DNA of 64,000 nt from Nyssa sinensis (Eukaryota; Streptophyta; Magnoliopsida; Cornales; Nyssaceae). Location of the stretch: positions 37,275,396-37,339,395 of the forward strand of contig CM018043.1 of the NCBI GenBank assembly GCA_008638375.1, read 5' to 3'. The notes under the pieces were generated by a model that made no database searches, was not told the DNA's origin, and saw only the letters and a program-made list of their open reading frames with translations. Below, one piece after another: positions 23,871 through 33,610 of this stretch (positions are counted from its first letter, which is position 1; the number at the start of each line of letters is the position of its first letter). The translations under genes were made by a program, and so were the position numbers.

Positions 23871-24189
23871 AAGTATTCATACCACTCTACCATGCACGAT
23901 GGCAAGCATAATCAGAGGTCAGCGATCGATACATATTCAAGATTTCAAAGTCATTAAAAAATTAAAACCTATTGTTGCCTGTTTCCACAAAGATTTTTGC
24001 CTCAAATCTGGGTATGAACTACGACTCCTTCTCAAGTGGTCAATGTCGTTTTCGGTGTCCCAATCAAAGTATGATTATACATCTTCCAACCAGATTACCG
24101 ATCAAACCATTAACTCTAAACGGGCTCATGTGATTTGTTAATGAATGAATCTTTTGATTATACATCTTCTGGCCGATCAATCGAAACTT
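23380..24189. other. Region with compound microsatellite, no clear gene
   Basis: Histidine/threonine/proline-rich open frames at 23458-23957 come from a CCACCA-rich tract followed by a (CA)n-(CT)n-(TA)n microsatellite at 23785-23866. I do not support them as genes. Confidence 0.6.
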
Positions 24190-24370
24190 ATTCTCTCACA
24201 AATACCAACTCTCGGACTCTGAATCTATCAGCGAAGACGACCCTCTAGTTTTGATCACGTATGACGACAATGTTCAGTGCATGATCGACAAGTATGAGAA
24301 GCTCGAATCGTACAGTAAGCCCACTAGGCTTTGGATTTTTGGGTGTAATGATAAAGTAAATGTTAAGAAA
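24190..24370 (+). pseudogene. PB1-domain protein fragment
   Basis: One frame reads YQLSDSESISEDDPLVLITY, then DDNVQCMIDKYEKLE and KPTRLWIFG. This resembles the second half of a plant PB1 domain (KYQLP..DLDALISVT.DED...M..EYD.L, then a P.RLRLFLF strand). PB1 domains mediate pairing between signalling proteins. The preceding DYTSS-containing sequence occurs twice (24072 and 24153 regions), and there is no continuous full-length frame. Element B begins 50 bp downstream. Call rests on pattern resemblance only. Confidence 0.45.
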
Positions 24371-24421
24371 CACTCTGTGAAGAATAATACATATGTAAAT
24401 TGTATTGAAACTGAGAATTAC

Positions 24422-24976
24422 TTATGTTGCACTTTTTGGTTGGTATGGGCTCTGATCTCCGTCGCTTGTGGAACACTCAAAGAAAAGGATCAGAGGGCAA
24501 TCGGAATGTCTCCGGCTGGTAACCGCTTCGATGATAAAGTCAATAAACTGAATTAAAGACTATAATTGAAAGTAATTGAATGAGCATGAAAATAAAAAGG
24601 GCACCTTAGGGCTTTATTTATAGGTTGTGGATCTCTTAAGTTGATTAGAATTTGGAGTCGTGAAAATAGGAATTTGATCACCAAAGAATGACAGTTCCCA
24701 TGTTGAACAATGCGCTTTGTAAATGGCAGTTTCCTTGTTGAATATTATTTCCTTATCATTAGCTTGGTAGGGTGTTTAAGGCGGTGGTAAGCTCAAAACC
24801 CTCTTGTGAGAGTTCGTAATACCTTCCAAGCATGAAGTGAGTCTGAGGGTTGCGTGGGCCTCCGATCTGTAAGCTCTGAAGGCCATATGTCAATCCTGCT
24901 CTAGATGGACGAGCTTTAGCTGTTCTGTAGACACACGTGTCATGTGAGGATTGGTCTGTCACTTTATAGTATATCA
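24422..24976 (-). repeat. Element B 3' LTR
   Basis: Reads TTATGTTGCACTTTTTGG where A has TGATGCTGCACTTTT, shares the GTGGAACACTCAAAGA and TCATGTGAGGATTGGTCTGT regions, and ends TATATCA at 24976. The purine tract follows at once (CAGGGGGACTAAC on the minus strand). Confidence 0.82.
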
Positions 24977-25178
24977 GTTAGTCCCCCTGAGCTTTAGTTA
25001 GCAATATGCGTAACTAGGGCTGAGGTTTCCTCAAAGCCAAACGTTTTATCTTTTCATTTCCCGAGACGATCGTTTGATGTGACATTTACTGCGCAGCCCG
25101 TTAGTTTGGGCTTTAGGCCATCATTGCCTCCAACCGCCATGACGATTCGGTTGATTGGGCCCCCATTTCTACGAACCT

Positions 25179-25186
25179 ATATAAAG
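25179..25186 (+). promoter_or_regulatory. TATA box for the antisense gene of element B
   Basis: TATATAAA lies about 250 bp upstream of ATG 25432, in the place corresponding to the TATAAATA of element A, after a conserved stretch. Confidence 0.6.
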
Positions 25187-25431
25187 GGGGAAGGGGTATG
25201 CATACGCTTTTTTCCCCTTATCATTTCTATTGCTTGAGAAAGAGATACTGCCGTCATTCAGAGCAACCAGAAACCTTTGAAGATATTTTCATCATTCGAA
25301 GCTTTTATCTCTGGTCGTCTTCAGGTTCGATTTTGGTCCCTGCTTGTTTTCCTTCATTTACTTACTGTTCTTCTCCCCTTTTTGTTTCTTCTTCTTTAAT
25401 TCTTCTTCTTCCCTTTTTGTCATTTTTGGCA

Positions 25432-26979
25432 ATGTCGGTCTCCACTGCGTCTTCTGGTATTAGTGATGGCACAGGAAGCTCTTCGTAGACGACTGTGTCG
25501 TCCCAAACTCATATTATAGGTAGTAGCTCATCTAGGAATAGGTCAGTAGGATCCCCTTCTAGCCTTAGCATTAGGATTGTTGACGCTTTTATTGAACCTA
25601 GGAATAGAATGGGGAAAGCCTCTGGCCGGCCCTCCCAAAAGAAGGAAGGACAGAGCGTCATGACTCCGACCATGTTAGATGGTCTGGGGGAGTCCTTTAA
25701 CTTCCGCCAAAACGTACCAACTTCCAACAAAACTTGGAAGAAGTGGTACTTCTTCGTAGGAAGAGGATAGGAGCTGGAGGATTTCTAGGATCAGATTTTG
25801 ACATTTCCTCAGAGTACTGGGATTAAGGGTGAGACCCCCTTCTTTTGTAACAATTCTGCTTTTGTTTATGCTTTCACTTTTGAAGTGCTTATCTAACTAT
25901 TGTGTTTATGTTTTCTGTGTAGACAAAAGTGTTTAGAAAAGGGTCAGTCTTTACAGTTGACCTTCAAGACAAATACCGTAGGCTCCTCCAGACTAGTAAC
26001 TAAGATCATAGAGCCATCATCACACCAGAAAATCTGATGGCGGCCAATCAGAATAAGGGTCGAGCAGGGAATTTGAAGAAGTCCCTACTCACCAAGTGGG
26101 CCCTTTGGAGGAAGAAAGTGGAGGAGACCTCCTGCCTAGTTAAGCCTCCTCCTTAAGTGAAGAGGAGGAAGCTTCGCTCTGACTCCCCTGCCCAGGCTCC
26201 AGCCAAAAAGGGGGTCATCATTGCCGAACCTCCCCTCCTCCTGCGCCTGAAGTGCCAAAAAAGGGTAAGGGGATGGCAGCCTTTGATCCCTCCTAAATGC
26301 CCGATGGGTACTTGCTCGCGAAGCAGGCCTTCGACGAGTTCTGGATGGCCAGGCCTAGACAGATACAAGGGACAGAAGGCGGGGAAGACTATTACAGAGC
26401 TAATGTCTCTCCAACTAAAGGTAACTCCCGTGCTCTCTTTCTTTATCCTTTTTTTTTGTTACTGTATCTGTTCTAGCTTGTTTAGTTTCTTGTTTTACAG
26501 ACCATGCACGGCCTTGCTGCCCTTATGGATTCCACAATAGATCCAGAGGTGGTTAATGGCCTCTAGGATGAACCGGATGAGGCCATGCTTTGGTTGGGGA
26601 TGGCCGAGTCCAACGCTTCTGCTGTAGAGGAAAGGCTAAAGGAGGCGGCAAACTCTGTGCAGATCTTGGAGTCTGAATGGGACTCCCTGGCTCGGAGTTA
26701 GAAGAGTTTCAAAAGGAGTTTGATGAATTTTGAGCTAGCTCTATTCAGAAGACCAAGGACGCCGTTGAATCTACCAAGGCCCAGACTGAAACAAAAATGA
26801 AGGCTGAGGTCGAAGAGATGGGTATGGAGCTGATGGATCATGGTTACAAGACTTTCAAAGCCAAGCTTCAAGTGAAATACCCTGATCTTGATCCGACCGG
26901 AGTTGAGGATATTGAGGTCCCTTCAGCTTAGGGTGATGAAGAAGAGCCTGCCCCGGCCGATCCTCCAACAACAGCTTAG
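25432..26979 (+). pseudogene. Antisense spliced gene of element B (aORF, broken)
   Basis: Homologue of the gene at 9272-11189: shared SIRIVDAFIEPRNR and KKWYFFVGRG segments, a C-terminal coiled-coil region, and an ADPPTTA end followed by TAG at 26977. Introns fall at the same positions: 25829-25922 (GTGAGA...GTGTAG) and 26421-26500 (GTAACT...TTACAG). Breaks: a stop 18 codons after ATG 25432, stops after the KKWYFFV segment, and loss of about 110 codons between the QNV and PTSNKT segments relative to A. Confidence 0.82.
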
Positions 26980-27229
26980 GACTTTGTATTTTTCTTTCTC
27001 TTTTTTGAAATGATGTACTCTTGAATTATTTATCAATGAAGATCATCTTTTGTTCAGAACTTGAGTGTCTCTTACTTTTCCAAATAGAAATACTTGTAAA
27101 TTTTGTATACTGTTGTGGATGTGAATTGGTGTGTCAAGTAGACTTCAGCACTGTTCCAACCCATCACTACAGTATAAGCTTGGGTTCCAGCCCTTTAAAC
27201 TTTAAACCTTCCCTTTAATTTTTTAAATA

Positions 27230-27660
27230 AGCATGAGTTTGATGATATCCTCTGATCAGAAAAACTTGTAATTGAACAAATATCTTTTAATCAGAACTTC
27301 AGTCACCAGGACTGATAATAACTGTGCAGGAAGATGTGATGATAATTGGACCAGAACTGGGACTGTAACTGAACAGGAAGACTTGTAATGATAATTGACT
27401 GAATCCACCATAATCAGAACTTCTGTCCACCAGGACTTAATAACTGACCTGGAGGACTTGTAACTGGTACTTGAACAAATCTTCTGTCACTAAAAATGAT
27501 AATAGCTGAGTAGCAGAACTGGTAATAAGAAGACTTGTAATGATAATTGCACCAGAACTGGTAATAACTTGAAAAGAAGACTTGTGATGATAGTTGAGCC
27601 AGAACTGGCTAGAAACTTGAGCTGATTAATTTGAACCCAAGAATTAAGGATGATTAATCT
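27230..27660. repeat. Degenerate short repeats upstream of the main tandem array, element B
   Basis: Variants of GACTTGTAATGATAATTG and CCAGAACTGGTAATAACT recur about every 40-60 bp with irregular spacing. Different from the 60 bp unit that follows. Confidence 0.7.
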
Positions 27661-27671
27661 CCCTTATAAAA

Positions 27672-28214
27672 AACTTTAAACCTTATAACTCTTGCGTAGG
27701 CTGCAAGGTTTTTAAGGGTCTGTACATTGAGATGGACCCGACCTATAACTCTTGCACAGGCTGCAAGGTTTTTAGGGATCTGTACATTGAGATGGACCAG
27801 ACCTATAACTCTTGCACATACTGCAAGATTTTTAGGGGTCTGTACATTGAGATGGACCAAACTTATAACTCTTGCACAGGCTGCAAGGTTTTTAGGGGTT
27901 TGTACATTGAGATGGGCCAGACCTATAACTCTTGCACAAGCTGCAAGGTTTTTAGGGGTCGGTACATTGAGATGGACCAGACCTCTAACTCTTGCATAAG
28001 CTACAAGGTTTTTAGGGGTCTGTACATTGAGATGGACCAGACCTATAACTCTTGCATAGGCTGCAAGGTTTTTAAGGGTCTGTACATTGAGATGGACCAG
28101 TCTTATAACTTTGCACAAGCTGTAAGGTTTTTAGAGGTCTGTATATTGAGATGGACCAGACCTATAACTCTTGCATATGCTGTAAGGTTTTTAGGGGTCT
28201 GTACATTGAGATGA
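27672..28214. repeat. 60 bp tandem repeat, nine copies, element B
   Basis: The unit is CTGTACATTGAGATGGACCA, then GACCTATAACTCTTGCACAG, then GCTGCAAGGTTTTTAGGGGT. Because 60 is a multiple of three, long frames run through it on both strands (154-160 codons), but these are artefacts of periodicity. The TGTACATT...TGGACCA core is shared with element A's 61 bp unit. Confidence 0.95.
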
Positions 28215-28249
28215 GAACACTTTCTAGAGGAATTTAAGAAAGAAAAAAT

Positions 28250-29470
28250 CTTTATTGATAATATTTTCATAAGTGTTCTACATTCCATAGTCTGGGAATG
28301 GGTTTCTAAGCTAAATCTTCTAACCAGTATGTGGTCGGTCTGACAATCTTTGTTACCCTGTAAGGGATTTCCCAGTTGGATGACAGCTTTCCCATGTGGG
28401 ATCTTTAGTGTTTGGGAACACTCTTCTTAAGACGAAATCCCCAACCTAGAAACTAAGGGGCTTTAGCCCTAGTTTGGAGTTATTTTTCATCCTGTGTCGA
28501 TATGCTTTCATCCTGATTCTGGCTTGGTCTCGCTTTTCTTCAAGTAAGTCCAAGTTTTCTGCAAGCTGCTGATCATTGGCCCATTGGTCAAAAGCTTCCA
28601 TCCTCAAGGTAGGCATACCGATCTCAACAGGAATCACTGCTTCTGAGCCATAGGCAAGTGAGAATGGAGCTTTTGAAGTCGGTATTCTTCTTATAGTTCT
28701 GTAAGCCCAAAGAACACCAGGAAGTTCTTCAACCCATCTTCCCTTGTCTTCTTCTAACCTTTTCTTAAGGGCATCAAGAATTGTTCGGTTCGGTGACTTC
28801 TGCTTGCCCATTGGCTTGGGGGTGCCCTGGTGAGGCGAAATGATAACTGATGTGCAAGTTTTGGCAGAATTTTTTGAAAATTTTCCCAAAAAACTGCGTG
28901 CCATTGTTTGTGATGATAACGCGCGCTATACCAAACCTGCAAACTATGTTCCTCCAAGTGAAGCTTTTGATTTCTTTCTCTATGATGTGAGTTAGGGGCT
29001 CGGCCTCTGCCCACTTAGAGAAATAGTCAATGGCAACCAAGAGGTATCTTTTGTCTGGAGTGGCCTTCGGTTGTGGCCCTATAATGTCCATTCCCCATTG
29101 AGCGAAGGGCCATGGGTTGGCGATAGGAATGAGCTCATGTCGGGGCTGGTGTTGGTATAGACCAAATCGTTGGCATTTGTCACACTTCTGGACGTACTAC
29201 TTGGCCTGCTTCAGCATACTGGGCTAATAGTAGCCCTATGTTAAAGCTCGGTGGGCTATCATTCTGTCCCCATTATGGTTGCCGCAAATTCCCTCATGTA
29301 TTTCGGCTAAAACATACTGAGATTCTTCTGGGGTCAGGCACGGCAACAAGGGTTGAGAGTAGGACCTGAGGTAGAGCTTCCCATTCAAGACCAAGTATCG
29401 AGCTACCCTAATTTGAATTCTTCGGGCTATGTTTTTGTCTTCTAGGAGCAATCCTCCCTCTAGGTATTAG
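28250..29470 (-). pseudogene. Integrase region of element B (broken)
   Basis: 28774-29091 encodes the core start (MDIIGPQPKATPDKRYLLVA, ending with a TNNGTQFFGKIF segment). 28446-28904 continues with ELPGVLWAYRTI and PVEIGMPTLRM. 29236-29451 encodes the N-terminal region (YVLAEIHEGICGNHNGD). Frames change between blocks; the C-terminal end near 28250-28440 is out of frame. Confidence 0.85.
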
Positions 29471-29499
29471 AGGACAGGAGTCATCCAATTTTGGGTCTG

Positions 29500-30330
29500 T
29501 TTGGTAACTTAGTAGGTCTGAACCTCTTCTATGCTTGGCCTTGGCTGGTGAGAGATTTTCAGTGTACATTCTCCTTCTACCTTAAAGTGAGAGGTCCATG
29601 CTTGCCAAGGAGTCAGCCTTGGAGTTCTGACCCCTTTCGATTTTTTGGATAGTGAATTCATTGAAGGAGCGCTTTAGTAATCCTACCAGTTCTGAATATC
29701 GGAGCATTCTATCATCTTTGATAGAAAATTCTCCTAGAACCTGACTTACCACCAATTAGGAGTCAGAGAAAACTTCGAGGTTCTGGGCTTCGTATTCTAT
29801 AACTAGTTTCACCCTAAGGATGAGGGCTTTATACTCGGCTTCATTATTGGAAGCTCTGAACCCCAAGCTAACTATATTTTCAGCTATAAGTCCCTCAGGG
29901 GATCGTAACACTAAGCCGACGCCAGAGCCTCGGTCTGTGGATGATCTATCAGTATAGAGCTGCCATGTAGCAGAATTCTGACTAAGTTATGCCTTATCGT
30001 GCAGTGCTGGGGTGAACTCAGCAACAAAATTTGCCAACGCTTGCCTTTTAATGGAGGTCCGTGGAATGTAGGATATGTCAAATTCTCCTAACTCCATAGA
30101 CCATTTGACCAATTGTCCTAAAACTTCAGGCTTTTGAAGTACTAATTTTAGTGGATAGGCAGTTGGGATTTCAATGGCATGAGCCTGGAAGCTTCGTCGA
30201 AGCTTCCGTGTAAAGATTAATAGGGCAAAGGCTAGTTTCTCAATCTCTGGATACCTTTTCTCTGCGTCCAGCAATGCCTTGCTTACATAAAATATGGGCT
30301 TCTGAACTCCCTTGTCCTGCATGACCAATA
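29500..30330 (-). pseudogene. RNase H regions of element B
   Basis: 29987-30328 encodes KPIFYVSKALLDAEKRYPEI and VKWSMELGEFDISYIPR followed by ALANFVAEFTP. Downstream the minus strand has the SNNEAEYKAL-type second RNase H segment around 29770-29870. Stops interrupt the region. Confidence 0.72.
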
Positions 30331-30399
30331 CAAAACTGACGACATTTTTAGAGACTGCAGGATAGAGAAGCAGTTTCTCCCCTAAGATTGGCTTTGATA

Positions 30400-31378
30400 A
30401 GAGTTTAGGGGAAGCCAGGTACTTCTTTAGTTCTTAAAAGGCTTTTTCACATTCTTCGGACCACTACAATGCTCTATTTCCCTTTAAGGCTTTAAAGAAT
30501 GGTAGGCAACAGTTAGTAGATTTGGAGATGAATCGATTCAGAGCTGCAACTCTTTTGTTCAAAGCCTGAATGTCTTTCTTTGTCCTCGGTGATTCCAGCT
30601 CAATCAAAGCTTTGATCTGAGTAGGGTCTACTTCAATACCCCTCTAGAAAACAAGGTAACCCAAGAACTTTCCCTTGGTTACACCGAAGGTGCACTTTAA
30701 GGGGTTTAATTTCATCTTGTGATGTTTTAAGATATCGAACGTCTGGCTTAAGTGCTGGATGTGGCTGCTCTTCTGTAGGCTTTTGACCATCATGTCATCT
30801 ATGTAAACCTCCATTGTACTGCCAATTAGAGGACTGAACATCTTGTTGACCAAACGTTGATATGTTGCCCCAATATTTTTCAGACCAAACGACATCACTC
30901 TATAACAATAAAGACCTCGTTCGGTTATGAAAGCTATTTTTTATTGGTCTGGAGGATACATCTAGATCTGGTTGTATCCAGAGTAGGCGTCCATGAAGCT
31001 TATGAGTTCGTGTCCTGTCGTAGCATCGACTAGTTGGTCTATCCTTAGAAGTGGAAAGTTGTCTTTAGGGCAGGCCTTGTTGAGATCTGTATAATCAACA
31101 CATACCCTCCACTTGCCATTTTTCTTCTTGACCAGAACAGTATTGGCAAGCCATTCTAGATAGAATACCTCTTTGATCATCTTGGCATCCAGCAACCTCT
31201 GTACTTCTTCATTAATGACCTGGTGCCGTTTTGGAGCGAGCGTCCCCATTTTCTGTCTTACTAGAGGGTGGTCAAGATCTGTCATCAACTTATGAGTGAT
31301 GATGTCTGGATCTATCCCCTCCATATCCTTAGTTTCCCAGGCAAACACGGAAAGGTTGTGCTTTAGGAATTTCACCAT
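30400..31378 (-). pseudogene. Reverse transcriptase region of element B
   Basis: 30962-31378 encodes FAWETKDMEGIDPDIITHKL, VKKKNGKWRVCVDYTDLNKA and FMDAYSGYNQI. 30644-30898 encodes FGLKNIGATYQRLVNKMF, the catalytic YIDDMM motif and FGVTKGKFLGY. A stop lies between the blocks near 30960, and the thumb region 30400-30640 is out of frame. Confidence 0.88.
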
Positions 31379-31594
31379 CTATTCTTGCTCGGATGGTGTC
31401 AGGTCTGGACCTATTTGCAAGTACTACCCTTGGTCTCTAGAGCTTACTAGCACTTTGATAGGATCCCCCACAGGTTTGGCCCTACTGTCCCTTCCTCTAG
31501 GACTTAAAGGCTCATCAATTCTGGATGGGCAGTCTTCTGTCTCATGATGGGGGGTAAGGTCTGGACCCCTACCATTATGAGGGTGCAATAATTG

Positions 31595-32110
31595 CTATTT
31601 TGGGGCCTTTTCCTTGAGTGCAAGAGCGTGACATTCTCGGACGATTGGCTGGCACCCTTTAATAGAGTAGATCGTATTGTTATGCACATACTTCAGGCAT
31701 TGGTGGAGGGTTGAGGTGACCGTACCCATTTGATGGAGCCAAAGCCTTCCAATTATAACATTGTAGGGGGATTTGGAATTCAGCACCATATATTCTGAGA
31801 TTGTGGTCTTCTGTCCATCTCCCTCTCCTGTTGTGGTGGGAAGGTCAATCCTCCCTAGTAGGGTATTGAGGTTCCCGTCAAATCTTGCCATTATTGCGGC
31901 AATGGGCTTGACATCATTGGAGTTGAGCTTCATCTATTTGAGGGGCTGGTAGAATAATACATTAGCAGAGCTCCCTGTGTCCACCAAGACTCTTCGGATC
32001 TCAAAATTAGCAATTTTGAGAGAAATGACTAGGGCATCACTGCGAGGGCAGTATACCCGTGCCAGATCTTGATCTATGAACTGGATCTCAGGCACTAGTT
32101 TTAGCATTTT
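31595..32110 (-). pseudogene. Protease region of element B
   Basis: The active-site segment VLVDTGSSANVLF lies at about 31940-31985 and the YNVIIGRLWLHQ segment at about 31740-31780. A stop right after QPLK (31934) separates them; element A is continuous here. Confidence 0.83.
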
Positions 32111-32701
32111 CTCAACAGTTGAGATCTGGAGGATGCTAGGAGTAGTTCTGACCTCCCGAGCATGATGCTTTCCTTGTTCGGTAGGATGTCCTTGTGGTCG
32201 GGGTGTCTGCATAGAGGACGAAGATGACCTAATTGTTCTATTGTTAGGGCTCATTCCATCCATCTCTTTACTCTGGCCTCAGTACTTGCCTCCTTTGCTG
32301 GGGCTGGTCATTACGGGGGTTCTGCCTCCCATCCTGCCGGACAAACTCCCGCAATCGTCCTCTCCTAATGAGCTGCTCGATTTCTTGTTTAAGGGCCCTA
32401 CATTTGTTAGTCGTATGCTCGTCGTCTTTGTGGAAATTACAATACTTATTCTGGTCCTTGTTGTTAGGATTGCTCTTTAACGGCTTTGGCCACTTTAGGT
32501 TTTCACGTGCTTGGACCTACCGAAGTATATGAGCTAAAGAAGCATTCAGAGGAGTGTAGGTGGTGAACCGCCCTATGCCAGTGTTGTTTGGAGTTCTGGA
32601 TGCCGTTCTTTTGTCTGGGCTTCTAACCCTCTTCTTGGTGGCATTGGAGTCATTCTTCTGATCATCCTTCTGGAATTGTTCTTTAATCTTTTCGGAGGTA
32701 C
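32110..32701 (-). pseudogene. 3' part of gag of element B, truncated
   Basis: A zinc-knuckle-like FHKDDEHTTNKCRALKQEIE segment is readable at about 32360-32450, and the minus-strand block 32517-32705 matches the same part of element A's gag. The capsid part is absent because GRAS-like sequence begins at about 32702. Confidence 0.75.
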
Positions 32702-33010
32702 TCAAATGCCAATTTGTCCTCCCCTCACCCTAAGTCGTTATAATATTTTGAATCCCTTGCCAAATATATATTCCTTCCCCTGTTAGTCTGTCATCCTATT
32801 TGGATTCTACTGAACCATGCAAGACTCAAGACAATCAAATATGGAACTATAAAGAAACAGTGCTTCAATAAAGCAGTCCATGAAAGCTATTGTATTTGTA
32901 TTTGTATTTACCTCTACTTCACGGACCACCATTACACATGGTATAGATTTCTACACACTACTAGTAGACCTTCCAAGCGATCTGATTGGCTAACATGGTC
33001 CTTAGAAAAA
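32702..33010 (-). pseudogene. GRAS-family fragment, copy 2
   Basis: Nucleotide match to 3447-3740 of GRAS pseudogene 1 (for example TCCTATTTGGATT and CCATGAAAGCT blocks), covering the PFYRE-to-RVER part of the domain, with small indels and an added ATTTGT repeat near 32895. It is cut on the left by element B. On the right it jumps at about 33011 to sequence that in copy 1 lies beyond the gene (20498), so a deletion removed the N-terminal half. Confidence 0.8.
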
Positions 33011-33605
33011 ATTCATTAGAGTTGATGACAAGGAAGAGATAATGCAAGCACATTGTGAAAGGAAGCCGGTAAGAAAGCATAGAGGATGACAAGTTTACAT
33101 AGGTTACCTCCTGTCTGTTTTTTTCACAATAAATATATTCAATCAGCAATTCATCAAAGTTATTGAAACTTTTGCCATCCAAAGTAAGAAAAATCTATAT
33201 TTATTAAAATCAAACTTTTTTACCCCGCCCATACACTTTTGTTTTTTAATTTCTCAAACTCATGCAGTTTTTTCTTTATTGCCTGGAGCCATGCAATTTT
33301 TAAAGACGTCTTTTCAAAAAAAAAAAAAGACACGTTTCAACCAGTTTTTTCAATAGAAGCGTCTTTTGAAAAGACGCATTTTGTTAGATAAAGTTCTAAG
33401 TGTTGAAGAATCCGTTACTCTTTAAATTTTCACAAAAGGAGCCTTTTGAAAAGATCCTTCAAGAAGCGTCTTTTGAAAAAACTCCATTGGATAAAAAATT
33501 TAGATTAAAGACGCCTCTTCAAAAAATGCTTCTAAAAGTTGCATGGGTCCGAGCAATAACAAAAAAACTACATGGGTTTGGAAAATTTAAAAAAAAAATT
33601 GCATG
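33011..33605. other. Duplication block 2, first part, with palindromic motif cluster
   Basis: 33015-33200 matches 20498-20670. 33300-33545 has several copies of a GAAGCGTCTTTTGAAAAGAC-type palindrome. No gene. The block is interrupted at GGTGA (33606-33610) by a solo LTR and resumes at 38268. Confidence 0.7.
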
Positions 33606-33610
33606 GGTGA

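Larger units (their letters stand above)
24422..32701 (-). mobile_element. Element B: truncated Tat/Retand-type Ty3-gypsy retrotransposon
   Basis: Same order as element A on the minus strand, read leftwards: partial gag, protease, RT, RNase H, integrase, tandem repeats, antisense spliced gene, polypurine tract, 3' LTR. The left LTR (24422-24976) is related to but clearly diverged from element A's. The right end stops within gag and joins GRAS-like sequence at about 32701, so the 5' LTR, primer-binding site and gag start are missing and there is no target duplication. Stops are more frequent than in A. Confidence 0.88.

Noticed and set aside
23458..23957. His/Thr/Pro-rich protein of up to 150 residues
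   Set aside because: Three frames overlap in a CCACCA-rich and microsatellite tract; no start context or domain supports a gene.
27654..28214. Long overlapping frames (154-160 codons) on both strands
   Set aside because: They exist because the 60 bp repeat length is a multiple of three; composition and antisense overlap show no coding origin.
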